Below are positions 1 through 7,714 of a stretch of DNA of 21,677 bases, piece after piece (within the stretch, counting starts at the first letter, position 1; every line of letters starts with the position of its first letter). Source of the stretch: an uncultured Clostridia bacterium. Lineage in GTDB: Bacteria; Bacillota; Clostridia; Oscillospirales; Oscillospiraceae. A program made the position numbers and the translations under genes. The stretch is from NCBI GenBank assembly GCA_947177005.1, contig CAMWSZ010000008.1, positions 1-21,677 on the forward strand. The letters run 5' to 3'. The notes beneath the pieces are model-generated. The model was not told the DNA's origin and did not search any database. It was given only the letters and a program-made list of their open reading frames with translations.

Positions 1-2533
1 GTTCCTCTACAGCCCCGGTCAGCCTGCGGACGGCTTCTTCTGCCAGATCAATCTCCGCTGCGGCGTTGTCAACGGCTTCCTGCCCATCTTCTATCGCCTG
101 AGTATAGACCTCCATCGCCTTTTCCGACAAAAGGATTTCGTTCTCCACATCGCCAAGAGAAAGTGAGAGCTGATCGTACTCGTATTGTAGCGCCCGTACC
201 TGTTCCGAATTGCCGCCGGCCTCCGCCATTTCTTCTTGGAGCTCGTTCATCCGGGCCAGCGTATCCGCCCGTTTTTTCTCGGCAGCTTCCAGAGCGGTTT
301 GGGCGCGGGTCAGCTCAATGCTGTTTTTCTCCGCCTCGATCAGCACGTCCGCCTGAGCCGCGTACACGGCGGAAAGCCGGTCCTGGTACGCCTGCGCCAT
401 AGCGTTCTGCTTCCAGGCTTCCGTGTTGGCCCTTAACGCAGCAGTGCCGCCTTCAATCGCATTGTTCTCCAGATCAATGCTGCCAGCCAGCTCCGGGACG
501 GTCTCGCTCAGCAGAGCAAGGATATTATGATACTCCCGCTGGCCGTCTGCCGAGAGCTGGGCGTAATCGCCCATTGCCTCCAGCTTGCTGATGTAGGTGT
601 CCGCTACGTTGGCAGCGGCCAGAACGGAGGCCGCCGTTTCATCGCAGGTACCGGCGGCATCCGACAGAACGGTATCCATCTCCCGCGCCGCTTCGGTCAG
701 TTCCTTCACAGTGGGCGTGCCGTCCTCCAGGACCGTATTCATGCCCACCACAGCGGCCACAACGCCTGCCACAGCCGCGCTTACACCCAGGATCGCCCCC
801 ACAGGCCCCGTGAATAATGCGGCCACGTTCAGCGCCTTAAACGCCATCAGCGCGGCGTTCACCCCGGTTACGGCGACGGCTGCGGTACCCATGACACCTG
901 TAAAGGCCATCACGCCTTTCACCAGAGCCGGATGCTCCTCTACAAAGCCGTTGACTCCGGTAAGGACATCTGTCCCAATTTCGGCCAGCTTCCGAAGCTC
1001 CGGATTAAACTGTTCGCCGATGGTAGTTTTCAGCGCATCCGCAGCGGAATCCATCAAGGTCAGCTGGCCGTTGAGGTTGTCCAGCATAATGCTGGCCATT
1101 CTTCCAGCGGTACCGCTGCAATTTTGCAGCGCGGCGGCATAGTCGTTGAAAGACTTTCCGGATTTTGTCGCCGCCTCCCCGCAGCCGGTCATGATCGTTT
1201 GGAAAGAGGAATACTGACTTGTCCCGGCAATAATCTTTGCCAGATTCGCCTGCTGTTGATCCGTCAGATCCGACCAGATGCTGCTGATACCATTCAGGAT
1301 ACTGGACAAGCTCTGCATATTGCCCTGTGCGTCGTAGATCTCCACGCCGTACTCGGCCAGCGCAGAGGCACAGCCCTTTGTATCGGTGGCGAGCCGGGTC
1401 ATCACCGCGTTCATCGCGGTACCCGCTTCGCCGCCCTTCACGCCTGCGTCCGCCATCGTCATGATGACAGCTGTCGTGTCCTCCACGGTATAGCCCAGGG
1501 ATTTCGCTGTTGCTGCAACTTTCTTGTACGCCTCGCCCAGCTGGATCACGTTCGTATTGCTGTTGGCCATCGCATAAGCCATCTGGTCAACGAACTCCCC
1601 GGTATCCTGCGCTGTCAAACCAAAGGCGGTCAGGTAGTCGGTGACGATATCCGACGCTGTCGCCAGATCCATATTCGCGGCGGCGGACAGGTCCAGGACC
1701 GGCTGAAGTCCGGCAAGCATCTGATTCGTATTCCAGCCTGCCAGAGACATGTACTGAAAAGCGTCCGCGCTTTGCAGGGCAGTGAAGCTGGTTTCTGCGC
1801 CAGCCTCCTTTGCGGCGGCGGAGAGCTTCTGAAGTTCCCCCGACGTAGCCCCGGAAAGCGCCTCCACCGCGGAGATGCTCTGTTCAAATCCTGCGGCGAT
1901 AGAGACACATTCGGAATAGGCTTCGTAGATTTCATGGAGTCCGGCAGCGATTCCGGCGGAGGCAAGTGCCTGCTGTGCGGCGGAGAAAGCGTCTGCGGCT
2001 GTACTGCCAAAGTTCTCCGCCGCCTCTCCCGCTTCCTGATGGGACCGGCTCATATCCTGGGCGGAATCGGCTACGCTTTCCTGCCGCTGGCGCAGTTCCT
2101 CCAGCCGGGCGGTCAATTCGGCGCTCTCTTTGGTAAGGTCATCCGTATTGACCTCGGCTTCCTCCAGCCGCTGTCCGGTGGCAGTCAACTTCTGATTTTG
2201 TCGTTCCAAGGCCGCTGTCGTATCGCTGATGCGCTGCTCCAGCTTGGCCTGTTCGCGTTCCAGACCGGCAGTGGGGCCTTCCGTCTCCGCGATCTCCCGC
2301 TGAATCAAATCATACTGCTTTTGGAGGTTTTGCAGTTTCGCCTCTGTGTTTTGGACTGCGTTCTGCTGCTTCTGATAGGAGGAGATATCCGACTGGACCT
2401 TGTTGAGGGATTGAATCTCTTTGCCTAATTTAGCGAACTCCTGCTGTGCCTTCGTAAAGGAGCTGCTGAAGCTGCTGCCCGTTTGGGCGTTCAGCTGGAA
2501 TTCTATATTGTGGATTTTCCCCAGCTGGCTCAC
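1..2533 (-). CDS. Phage tail tape measure protein, TP901 core type (partial, C-terminus beyond the left edge)
   Basis: This is an open frame of 844 codons with no stop before the window edge. The tape measure protein sets tail length and sits in the tail tube lumen. I chose the GTG at 2533 because a GAGGAGG ribosome site lies 7 nt upstream. Seen in the sequence: a coiled-coil-like, Gln/Glu-rich stretch at residues 20-170; then the conserved TP901 (PhageMin_Tail) core at about 210-380, with phrases such as LGYTVEDTTAVIMTMADAG; a long Ala/Val/Gly-rich hydrophobic stretch at about 540-600 (GPVGAILGVSAAVAGVVAAV), typical of tape measures; and a further coiled-coil region at about 710-844. The gene starts inside the frameshifted end of the tail chaperone gene (overlap 2430-2533), which is the usual position for this gene. 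The family call is confident. Full length and any C-terminal peptidase or lysozyme domain cannot be seen. Confidence 0.93.
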   Translation of the reverse strand, partial: MSQLGKIHNIEFQLNAQTGSSFSSSFTKAQQEFAKLGKEIQSLNKVQSDISSYQKQQNAVQNTEAKLQNLQKQYDLIQREIAETEGPTAGLEREQAKLEQRISDTTAALERQNQKLTATGQRLEEAEVNTDDLTKESAELTARLEELRQRQESVADSAQDMSRSHQEAGEAAENFGSTAADAFSAAQQALASAGIAAGLHEIYEAYSECVSIAAGFEQSISAVEALSGATSGELQKLSAAAKEAGAETSFTALQSADAFQYMSLAGWNTNQMLAGLQPVLDLSAAANMDLATASDIVTDYLTAFGLTAQDTGEFVDQMAYAMANSNTNVIQLGEAYKKVAATAKSLGYTVEDTTAVIMTMADAGVKGGEAGTAMNAVMTRLATDTKGCASALAEYGVEIYDAQGNMQSLSSILNGISSIWSDLTDQQQANLAKIIAGTSQYSSFQTIMTGCGEAATKSGKSFNDYAAALQNCSGTAGRMASIMLDNLNGQLTLMDSAADALKTTIGEQFNPELRKLAEIGTDVLTGVNGFVEEHPALVKGVMAFTGVMGTAAVAVTGVNAALMAFKALNVAALFTGPVGAILGVSAAVAGVVAAVVGMNTVLEDGTPTVKELTEAAREMDTVLSDAAGTCDETAASVLAAANVADTYISKLEAMGDYAQLSADGQREYHNILALLSETVPELAGSIDLENNAIEGGTAALRANTEAWKQNAMAQAYQDRLSAVYAAQADVLIEAEKNSIELTRAQTALEAAEKKRADTLARMNELQEEMAEAGGNSEQVRALQYEYDQLSLSLGDVENEILLSEKAMEVYTQAIEDGQEAVDNAAAEIDLAEEAVRRLTGAVEE

Positions 2534-3085
2534 GTTCCCGCCTCCTCTCCGCCATATCGTTATTCACCTGAATCCAGCCCAGCAATTCCATCAGCGTCAT
2601 GGACAGCCAGTAATCCGGAGAAGGTCCGTAGTTTTTAGCCAGAATCAGACTTTGTTCCTGGAACCAGCGCGAGATTTCTGCAGTGTCATTGCGTACAAAT
2701 CCGCGCTGAGCAGAAAATTTCTTACCGCTCCGATGATGCAGTGGAAGTCAAAAGCGGGCATGAGCCGCAGCGCATCCGGGCCGAGCTTTTCCGTACAGGC
2801 TCTGGTGGCAACACGAAGCTGGAAGTCCATATTGACAGACGGATCGGACATCAGGAGACGCAGCGCCTGCATCTCCCGCCCAATCGCCAGGAAGTCCTTG
2901 CCCGTCAGCTTGTCAAAGTCAAAAGACAGCTCTTCGTACTCTTTGCCGTGATAAGAGAACGGTTTGCGGAGCTTATGGATATATGCGTTCAGACCAAGTT
3001 TATCGAACTCCTGCGCCTTTTTTTCTGCTGTCTCCAGCTCCGCTTCCGCTTCCGGCGGCAGGCCAGTGTTGGTTTCTTCTGCCAT
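2430..3085 (-). CDS. Tail assembly chaperone, frameshifted long form (gpE-E' type, -1 frameshift)
   Basis: This is the long product made when ribosomes slip back one base at 2720-2714. It contains the first 124 residues of the short form plus 94 residues read in the -1 frame, 218 aa in total, with a TAA at 2432-2430. The -1 frame is open only from 2747, just after a TGA at 2750-2748, so slippage must occur before the zero-frame stop at 2645. The extension reads like a conserved chaperone tail (LAKNYGPSPDYWLSMTLMEL) and not like random sequence. P2 E/E' and lambda G/GT make two chaperones in the same way. The long form is expected to bind the tape measure protein and recruit tube subunits. It overlaps the start of the tape measure gene by about 100 nt. 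Confidence 0.85.
2645..3085 (-). CDS. Tail assembly chaperone, short form (gpE-like)
   Basis: A 146-aa protein in the position of P2 gpE, between the tube genes and the tape measure gene. It has an acidic N-terminus (EAEAELETAEKK) followed by a compact fold with phrases such as FDKLTGKDFLAIGREM, which resemble the tail assembly chaperone family (E/41/14). These proteins keep the tape measure soluble and help tube polymerisation, and they are not in the finished virion. The start at 3085 has AAGGAG 7 nt upstream. Codons 123-124 (AAT TTT) are the slippage point that yields the longer form. The last 22 residues belong only to the unshifted product. Sequence similarity within this family is low, so the call rests largely on position plus the frameshift. 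Confidence 0.82.
   Translation of the reverse strand: MAEETNTGLPPEAEAELETAEKKAQEFDKLGLNAYIHKLRKPFSYHGKEYEELSFDFDKLTGKDFLAIGREMQALRLLMSDPSVNMDFQLRVATRACTEKLGPDALRLMPAFDFHCIIGAVRNFLLSADLYAMTLQKSRAGSRNKV
2665..2720 (-). promoter_or_regulatory. Programmed -1 ribosomal frameshift site: slippery heptamer plus stimulatory stem-loop
   Basis: The slippery heptamer A_AAT_TTT lies at 2720-2714 in the correct phase with the zero frame (codons AAT TTT). After a 5-nt spacer, CAGCGCG (2708-2702) pairs with CGCGCTG (2671-2665). The helix continues with GATTT (2701-2697) against AAATC (2677-2673), with a single bulged U at 2672. That gives 12 base pairs and a 19-nt loop. A heptamer, a short spacer and a stem are the standard elements of bacterial and phage -1 frameshifting. 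It is the only good heptamer in the stretch where both frames are open. Confidence 0.9.
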
Positions 3086-3097
3086 ATGCTACTCCTT

Positions 3098-3622
3098 TCA
3101 AAATTCAGGGAACGGGTATTGTGTTCCGCCGATCATGTACAGCCGCTTCTCCAGATCGATTTCCAGCAGCTTTTCATCATCGCAGTATGCGGCATGGTAA
3201 GATACGTCATATTCGCAGATGGTTCCCTGCCTTACCATTCCGCCGCCGATAAAAATCGTCTCTCCCGAACCCCGCTCCCGTTCATCTTCCAGCTGCGGTT
3301 CGAAAGTGCAGCAGGTGTAAACAGGGCCGGGAATTAAACGGCGGGGTTTGGCCCTCATGACATGTTTGATACGGCGAATGCCGGTTTCACACTTTTCCGC
3401 GTCAAGATATTGCTCTGCCGCAAACACAATAAGCGTCTGGACAGACGGCTGTTTCATTGCCTCCGCCGCATCGTGGATGCTCACAAAATGCAGACGCAGA
3501 GGCACATCGTGGTGGGAAAGGAGATCAGGCAGATGTACCTGCCCGACACCCGGAATAGGCTTTTTCTCACTTTCAGGACCACGATAGACCATAAAGTCAA
3601 TTATACCTTGGCTGTATACCAT
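3098..3622 (-). CDS. Tail tube-like protein, second copy (diverged paralogue of the adjacent tube protein)
   Basis: A 174-aa protein; the ATG at 3622 has AGGAGG 6 nt upstream, so an upstream in-frame start is not needed. It lines up along its length with the tube protein encoded just before it. Both start M-[IV]-Y followed by D-[YF]-M-[MV]-Y, both have GVG[KQ]V then a P-x-L, both have a central phrase (VADQYFD in one, AAEQYLD in the other) and then a matching block of basic/hydrophobic residues, and both end with a strand ending in GEKVVDID or DEKLLEID. This copy carries an extra segment with Cys and charged residues before the last strand. It may form a distal or proximal tube ring, a tail completion part or a capping ring. 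The exact role is unknown. A hairpin separates it from the first tube gene, so its dose may be lower. Confidence 0.6.
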   Translation of the reverse strand: MVYSQGIIDFMVYRGPESEKKPIPGVGQVHLPDLLSHHDVPLRLHFVSIHDAAEAMKQPSVQTLIVFAAEQYLDAEKCETGIRRIKHVMRAKPRRLIPGPVYTCCTFEPQLEDERERGSGETIFIGGGMVRQGTICEYDVSYHAAYCDDEKLLEIDLEKRLYMIGGTQYPFPEF

Positions 3623-3650
3623 AGAATTCCTCCTGTTCCTATCTTGCCTC

Positions 3651-3687
3651 AAAACACGCCCGGCGCAGCCTCTAGACCGCGCCGGGC
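3651..3687 (-). terminator. Hairpin after the tail tube gene, probable partial terminator
   Basis: On the minus strand GCCCGGCGC (3687-3679) pairs perfectly over 9 bp with GCGCCGGGC (3666-3658), with a 12-nt loop. TTTT follows 3 nt later (3654-3651). The U run is short, so it is more likely an attenuator or mRNA-protecting stem than a full stop. It starts 12 nt after the tube stop codon. Confidence 0.55.
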
Positions 3688-3698
3688 AGTTGTGCGGA

Positions 3699-4217
3699 TT
3701 ACATCAGGCCGATAGCCTTGCGAACATTTGCGGCGCAGTCTTCGCCGTCGATCTCATGGATCTGGTTGAACTGGTCGATGTCCACAACCTTTTCTCCATT
3801 CTTATACACCGTATACTTACATACGCTGTATACACCGGAAGCGTCTGCCGCAGAGGCTGTGGCAATGGTGCCGTGGTTTGTCTCAATGGGCCGGATGGAC
3901 ATCTCAAACCGCACCTGCTCAATTTCCTCCGTGCGGCTTACCGAATCGAAATACTGATCCGCAACATACACCGCCACATCGTGCCACCTGTTGCTCCCCA
4001 GCTTCACAATGGCATCGGTTACGCTGGTAAAATTGATGTTGACGGTCATGGCCTCGATCATGCTTGCCAACGGGATAGTAGCGTCTCCCATAAGACCTGC
4101 TCCCGTTGCGGTGACGGTTTTGTACTTGAGCGGGGGCATAGTGACTTTGCCGACACCGATCAGTTCCCCGCCGTCCTCATACATCATGTAATCTACATGG
4201 GCATTCGGATAAATCAT
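3699..4217 (-). CDS. Major tail tube protein (P2 gpFII-like)
   Basis: A 172-aa protein directly downstream of the sheath gene, where contractile-tail phages keep the tube gene. It forms the inner tube through which DNA passes. The length and beta-rich pattern agree with the FII family. Visible features are the opening MIYPNAHVDYMMYEDGG, IGVGKVTMPPL at about residues 20-30, and a central phrase TVNINFTSV. The start at 4217 is 13 nt after the sheath stop. A stable hairpin follows the stop, and the next gene is a diverged copy of this one. Confidence 0.82.
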   Translation of the reverse strand: MIYPNAHVDYMMYEDGGELIGVGKVTMPPLKYKTVTATGAGLMGDATIPLASMIEAMTVNINFTSVTDAIVKLGSNRWHDVAVYVADQYFDSVSRTEEIEQVRFEMSIRPIETNHGTIATASAADASGVYSVCKYTVYKNGEKVVDIDQFNQIHEIDGEDCAANVRKAIGLM

Positions 4218-4230
4218 GCTGCATACCTCC

Positions 4231-5688
4231 TTACGCCGTCAGCGCTGTTTCCATGTAGGAAACATCGTATTCCAAGATGAAGTCAATTCGTTGCGCCGGG
4301 ACAGGCGGAGAATTGTAGACGTGCAGCGCGATATGACCGGCCAGCAGACTGGTCAGAGGATTCTCCTCCGCCAACAGCACAGCGCGGGCGCCATAAAGAT
4401 AGCCGCTGCCGCACAGTCCGCCCAGCCAGATATTGCAGGTCTGAAGGATGGAGTCCCGCAGCACTCTGGTCAGGGGCTTGTCCTGCTTGGGCCAGAACGT
4501 TCGAATCAGGGTGTTCCCAATATAATCGAACATCCGGGATACCGGAATGAATTGGTCCTTGACGTCTGTATTGCCGGGGTAGCAGGCGGTATAGTTGCCT
4601 TTCGCCACCCAGCCGCTGTCCAGAAAGTTGACGGCAGTAACTACACCCCAATCTCCCGCCACCATTTCCACCTGGGGCCACGTCAGATTGACCTCCGTGC
4701 CGTCCTCCAGAACACAGGCGTCCATTTTGAGATTCTTGTTGCTGGGCGATTCATAGGGAACGCCCCGGTTGTCCGCATCCACCTTTGCCATCAGGCCGCA
4801 CAGCTGCGTAGACAAGTGGAAGGTGTAATCTCCCAGTTTGACCATTGGCCAGCAGAGAATTTGATCCACATCCACAAAGCTGTTTTTGTTCTTGTAGCCC
4901 GACAGCTGCGAATACTCGGTAACGCCCTCTGCGCTGCTGTCACAGTCAATGACTGCTTTTCCCTTGAACAAACCGCTGATGGCAGACGCCTTTGTCGCCA
5001 TGACCGCCGCCACAACGGTATTGTGGGACCAGCCGGGAGCGCAGATCAGATCGGGAACGGTACCCACCACTGTCATAGCGGCATCGACCTGAGCAATACC
5101 GTCCACTACGTCCGCCACAGTTGCCGTTTCGGGGGCAGCCGCAGAATAGCCGATGTTGAGGGTGGCAGCGTCATAGGCTGCGCCGGTACTCAACAATTCC
5201 ACGATACAGACATAGGTATCGCTGTCATCCCGATCATAAAAGACACTGTAATCTGTGTCCACCTCCAGCTCTTTTACTTCTGCTGTTCCGTCAGCGGTCA
5301 CACTGGCAGTTACTGTCAAAGAGCTGGCAAGCGCCTCAACAGGCAGGATCACCTGATGATTTGTCACGGTATACTCCTTTGCGGCCTCGTCCCGCTTCAT
5401 CTTTTCCAGATCAAGGATATTGCAGAAAATAGCAGGCTGGCAGCCAAACAACTGGAAGTGCGAGTACATAAACTCGCAGAGAGTATAGGCTTTCCAGTCA
5501 TAGGAAAAGCCCAGCTTCTCCACCGCCTCATCCCATCTGGTGGCCAGAACCGGCGTGTTGGATTTAGCGGGCTTGGCAGCGGTTTGGACAGGAGCTGTTC
5601 CCACCACAAACGGGATGCCTACTTTGGCTACGTTCGGTGTGCTTACCGGCGTAGCCTGTTCATAAACTCTTACTCCGAGGATTGCCAT
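4231..5688 (-). CDS. Phage tail sheath protein (P2 gpFI-like)
   Basis: A 485-aa protein that forms the contractile outer sheath. It shows the usual N-terminus of the family (GVRVYEQ followed by GIPFVVGTAPV). A middle part describes an inserted beta-domain (YSVFYDRDDSDTYVCIVELL). The C-terminal half carries sheath signatures such as GCVLEDGTEVN-like and YIGNTLIRTFWPKQDKP at about residues 390-410. The size is close to that of other sheath proteins of Gram-positive phages and P2 relatives. It is followed by the tube gene with a 13-nt gap. It is the main evidence that this virion has a contractile (myovirus-type) tail, although the head genes are lambda-like. Confidence 0.93.
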   Translation of the reverse strand: MAILGVRVYEQATPVSTPNVAKVGIPFVVGTAPVQTAAKPAKSNTPVLATRWDEAVEKLGFSYDWKAYTLCEFMYSHFQLFGCQPAIFCNILDLEKMKRDEAAKEYTVTNHQVILPVEALASSLTVTASVTADGTAEVKELEVDTDYSVFYDRDDSDTYVCIVELLSTGAAYDAATLNIGYSAAAPETATVADVVDGIAQVDAAMTVVGTVPDLICAPGWSHNTVVAAVMATKASAISGLFKGKAVIDCDSSAEGVTEYSQLSGYKNKNSFVDVDQILCWPMVKLGDYTFHLSTQLCGLMAKVDADNRGVPYESPSNKNLKMDACVLEDGTEVNLTWPQVEMVAGDWGVVTAVNFLDSGWVAKGNYTACYPGNTDVKDQFIPVSRMFDYIGNTLIRTFWPKQDKPLTRVLRDSILQTCNIWLGGLCGSGYLYGARAVLLAEENPLTSLLAGHIALHVYNSPPVPAQRIDFILEYDVSYMETALTA

Positions 5689-5699
5689 ATGGGATTACC

Positions 5700-6032
5700 T
5701 CACTTTCCCGCCAATTTCCGATAATTGGCATACAGGGCGTTGCCGGGCTCCTTAAGCATACGCCACGCCATTGGAAGCGCATCGCCGGAGACGATCAGCG
5801 TCCTTACCAGGGGATATTTCTTAATGGCGGGGGCAGCGGCCTGCAAAGCCTGCGCCAAGTTCCCGCGATAGATTGTCCCGGTCTGAATCAGGCCCTTGAT
5901 ATTCGGGCCAATGTAGATATAAAAGCCGGATTTGTTGCTCTCTGCTGCCACAACCACAACCGCGCCGTTTGTTTTCTTGCCTTCGGCCGGCGCGGCGGTT
6001 TCTGCAGCGGCAGCAGCCATTTTATTCTCCAT
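5700..6032 (-). CDS. Hypothetical protein between tail terminator and sheath genes
   Basis: I do not recognise a family. The 110-aa protein has an Ala-rich, low-complexity first 20 residues (AAAAAETAAPAEGKK), then a predicted alternating strand/helix part with GFYIYIGPNIKGLIQTGTI and a basic C-terminus. It overlaps the upstream gene by 11 bp and ends 11 bp before the sheath start, so it belongs to the tail operon. The ATG at 6032 has GAAAGGAAA upstream; a second in-frame ATG four codons later is possible. A small tail-completion or neck protein is a guess from position only. Confidence 0.7.
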   Translation of the reverse strand: MENKMAAAAAETAAPAEGKKTNGAVVVVAAESNKSGFYIYIGPNIKGLIQTGTIYRGNLAQALQAAAPAIKKYPLVRTLIVSGDALPMAWRMLKEPGNALYANYRKLAGK

Positions 6033-6696
6033 GTTCGCCGTTTCCTTTCAACGTAATTGTTTCTTTCAGATGCCTTGGATGCGGGTCATGCGGCGGCATT
6101 CCATGCGTTACCCGCGCCGCATCCAGCCGTTTTACTGGCTGCATATGCCAGGTGGAGAGCATTTCTCCCAGATAATACGGCGCGGTGCCTTTGGGCGGCG
6201 GGCCGGTATCTGGATAGGACAGTGTCTCCAGGCCAGCTTTCAGATCCAGACAGAACTGTTCGCCAAGAATACACTTGCGCAGCAGAGCAACACGCATCCG
6301 CTCCATCACGTTCAGAAGCGCTGTGCCGCCCTCCTGACCGTCTTTGTGGTAGACACAGAAAACGGTCCTGACAACGGCTGTGGTCTGCGGCTGTTCGCCC
6401 GGCTCTTGATAGTCCTTGCTTGTCAGAGCCTGGTGAAGGATGTACGGAGCGTCCCGTGTGGCGGAAACCTCGTCCGGCAGGGCGTTCAGAAACACTTTTA
6501 CCCGACGGTACGGCTCGTCCTGTTCCTCCTGTTCTGCGTTCTCTTCCTGTTCGTCCGGGTCCTCATACCCGTCATCAAAGTCCGTGTCAAAATACGCGCA
6601 TTGTGTATCTTCAGGCGGCGGGACCGGAAGCAGCAGGTCCTTCAGCACCTCTTCGGTAAATTCTTTTAACTGTTCCAGTAAAATTACACGCGTCAT
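6022..6696 (-). CDS. Probable tail terminator or tail-completion protein (gpU position)
   Basis: A 224-aa protein that starts on the ATGA overlap with the preceding gpZ-like gene. In lambda and P2 relatives the terminator, which caps the tail and joins it to the neck, sits just here, before sheath or tube. The N-terminus is a helix (LLEQLKEFTEEVLKDLLLP). An acidic low-complexity loop follows at about residues 45-60 (EQEENAEQEEQDEPYRRVKV). The rest has mixed strands and ends with a His/Pro-rich tail. Function is inferred from position and general shape; no diagnostic motif was seen. Confidence 0.6.
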   Translation of the reverse strand: MTRVILLEQLKEFTEEVLKDLLLPVPPPEDTQCAYFDTDFDDGYEDPDEQEENAEQEEQDEPYRRVKVFLNALPDEVSATRDAPYILHQALTSKDYQEPGEQPQTTAVVRTVFCVYHKDGQEGGTALLNVMERMRVALLRKCILGEQFCLDLKAGLETLSYPDTGPPPKGTAPYYLGEMLSTWHMQPVKRLDAARVTHGMPPHDPHPRHLKETITLKGNGEHGE

Positions 6697-7352
6697 GTTG
6701 ATACCCTCATATCGCCGTTCAAAATAGCAGTAATGTTACGGTTCAGACGTTCCTCGAACGTTTCCATCGCCGCATTCGCCAGTTTTTCCGCAACCTCCCG
6801 GCTGCCCAGCATCTGCGGGACGGAGGAACCCATTACTTCTTTAAGCGCATCGCTGCCGCCGCTGGCTGCGCCTCCTGTACGTTCGAATATGCCGACGTGT
6901 CCAGACCGCATCTGCGCCACAAACGCGTTCTGGAAGCGTACAGGGGATGTACTCTTCAGCTGATGTCCGCTGGCCGCTGCGCCGGGATGCACCGTAAGCC
7001 ATTGACCATTGACCTTTGCCCTCACCCATTTCTCCGTATCCTGCCTGGGCATCGCCGGAGACGCTCCGCCGAAACGGTGCAGCGGGATTTTCGCGCCGGA
7101 GAAGGTGACAGAAGCGCTCACTCCGCTGCCGTGATAACTGCGGGTAACCTGAATGTTCTCGTTTGCCCTGATATTGGCGGCTGAGATATCGTACCGTTCC
7201 CGGATCGCTTTGCTGCTGTCTGTCCGAAGGCGCGAAGCCGCACGGCTCATGGCGTCGTTGACTGCGGCGGTTACGCCCCGCGGGATACCTGCCAGCAGTT
7301 TTTCCGCCCGTTCTAATGCCGCTTGTCCGGCGGAATCTACGGTTATATTCAT
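6693..7352 (-). CDS. Minor tail protein Z-like / HK97 gp10-like
   Basis: A 219-aa protein with an N-terminal helix and a phrase seen in lambda gpZ-type (prophage minor tail protein Z) proteins: repeated Ala/Arg helices around AMSRAASRLRTDSSKAIRER, then YDISAANIRANENI at residues 56-70, where such proteins describe conversion of Ala-rich helix to a strand domain (VTFSGAKIPLHRFGG). The C-terminus is an amphipathic helix (VAEKLANAAMETFEERLNRN). The family helps join the tail to the head. It is coupled by ATGA overlaps to both neighbours (7349-7352 and 6693-6696). Confidence 0.75.
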   Translation of the reverse strand: MNITVDSAGQAALERAEKLLAGIPRGVTAAVNDAMSRAASRLRTDSSKAIRERYDISAANIRANENIQVTRSYHGSGVSASVTFSGAKIPLHRFGGASPAMPRQDTEKWVRAKVNGQWLTVHPGAAASGHQLKSTSPVRFQNAFVAQMRSGHVGIFERTGGAASGGSDALKEVMGSSVPQMLGSREVAEKLANAAMETFEERLNRNITAILNGDMRVST

Positions 7353-7714
7353 TTGACTGCCACCAGCTTCGCTTCGATCATCCCCATCTCACAGGCGGAA
7401 GAAGCAATGGTATATTTTTTCGAGGACTGCATACGGCCTTTCCGCCGAATGATCTCAATCGGATCATCCTTTTCCAGATGTCTGCCGCCCAGGTCCTTTG
7501 CCGCGCAGAGCAGAATCACGCCTCTCAGGTGCAGGCCCTGCGCATGGTCGTCGGACAGCTGCTGCCGGCCGGATTCGTCAAGCTCCTGAAGAGATACAGG
7601 GATGTCCTCATAAACCTGCCCGGCATATTTGATTGTCCGCTTCTCCGCGAACTCATCCACATTGAGGAAAACTTTGTGGATATCGTTGGCAACCATATCC
7701 TTGAAGCCGCTCAT
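7349..7714 (-). CDS. Probable head-tail attachment protein (lambda FII-like position)
   Basis: A 121-aa protein between the capsid and the gpZ-like genes, linked to both neighbours by 4-bp ATGA overlaps. It begins with a short helix (FKDMVANDIHKVFLNVDEFAE) and then looks mainly beta-stranded, with YAGQVYEDIPVSL and KKYTIASSACEMGMIEAKL near the end. Small beta-barrel head-tail joining proteins such as lambda FII occupy this slot and have this size. The fold call is inferred, because no signature motif was found. Confidence 0.55.
   Translation of the reverse strand: MSGFKDMVANDIHKVFLNVDEFAEKRTIKYAGQVYEDIPVSLQELDESGRQQLSDDHAQGLHLRGVILLCAAKDLGGRHLEKDDPIEIIRRKGRMQSSKKYTIASSACEMGMIEAKLVAVK

Noticed and set aside
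932..2428. Long open frame on the plus strand (498 codons)
   Set aside because: It is antisense to the tape measure gene, whose frame shows clear TP901-core similarity. The plus-strand translation is rich in Cys, His and Arg and resembles no family.
4216..5724. Long open frame on the plus strand (502 codons)
   Set aside because: It is exactly antisense to the sheath gene and in the register that mirrors its codons; GC-rich third positions keep this frame open.
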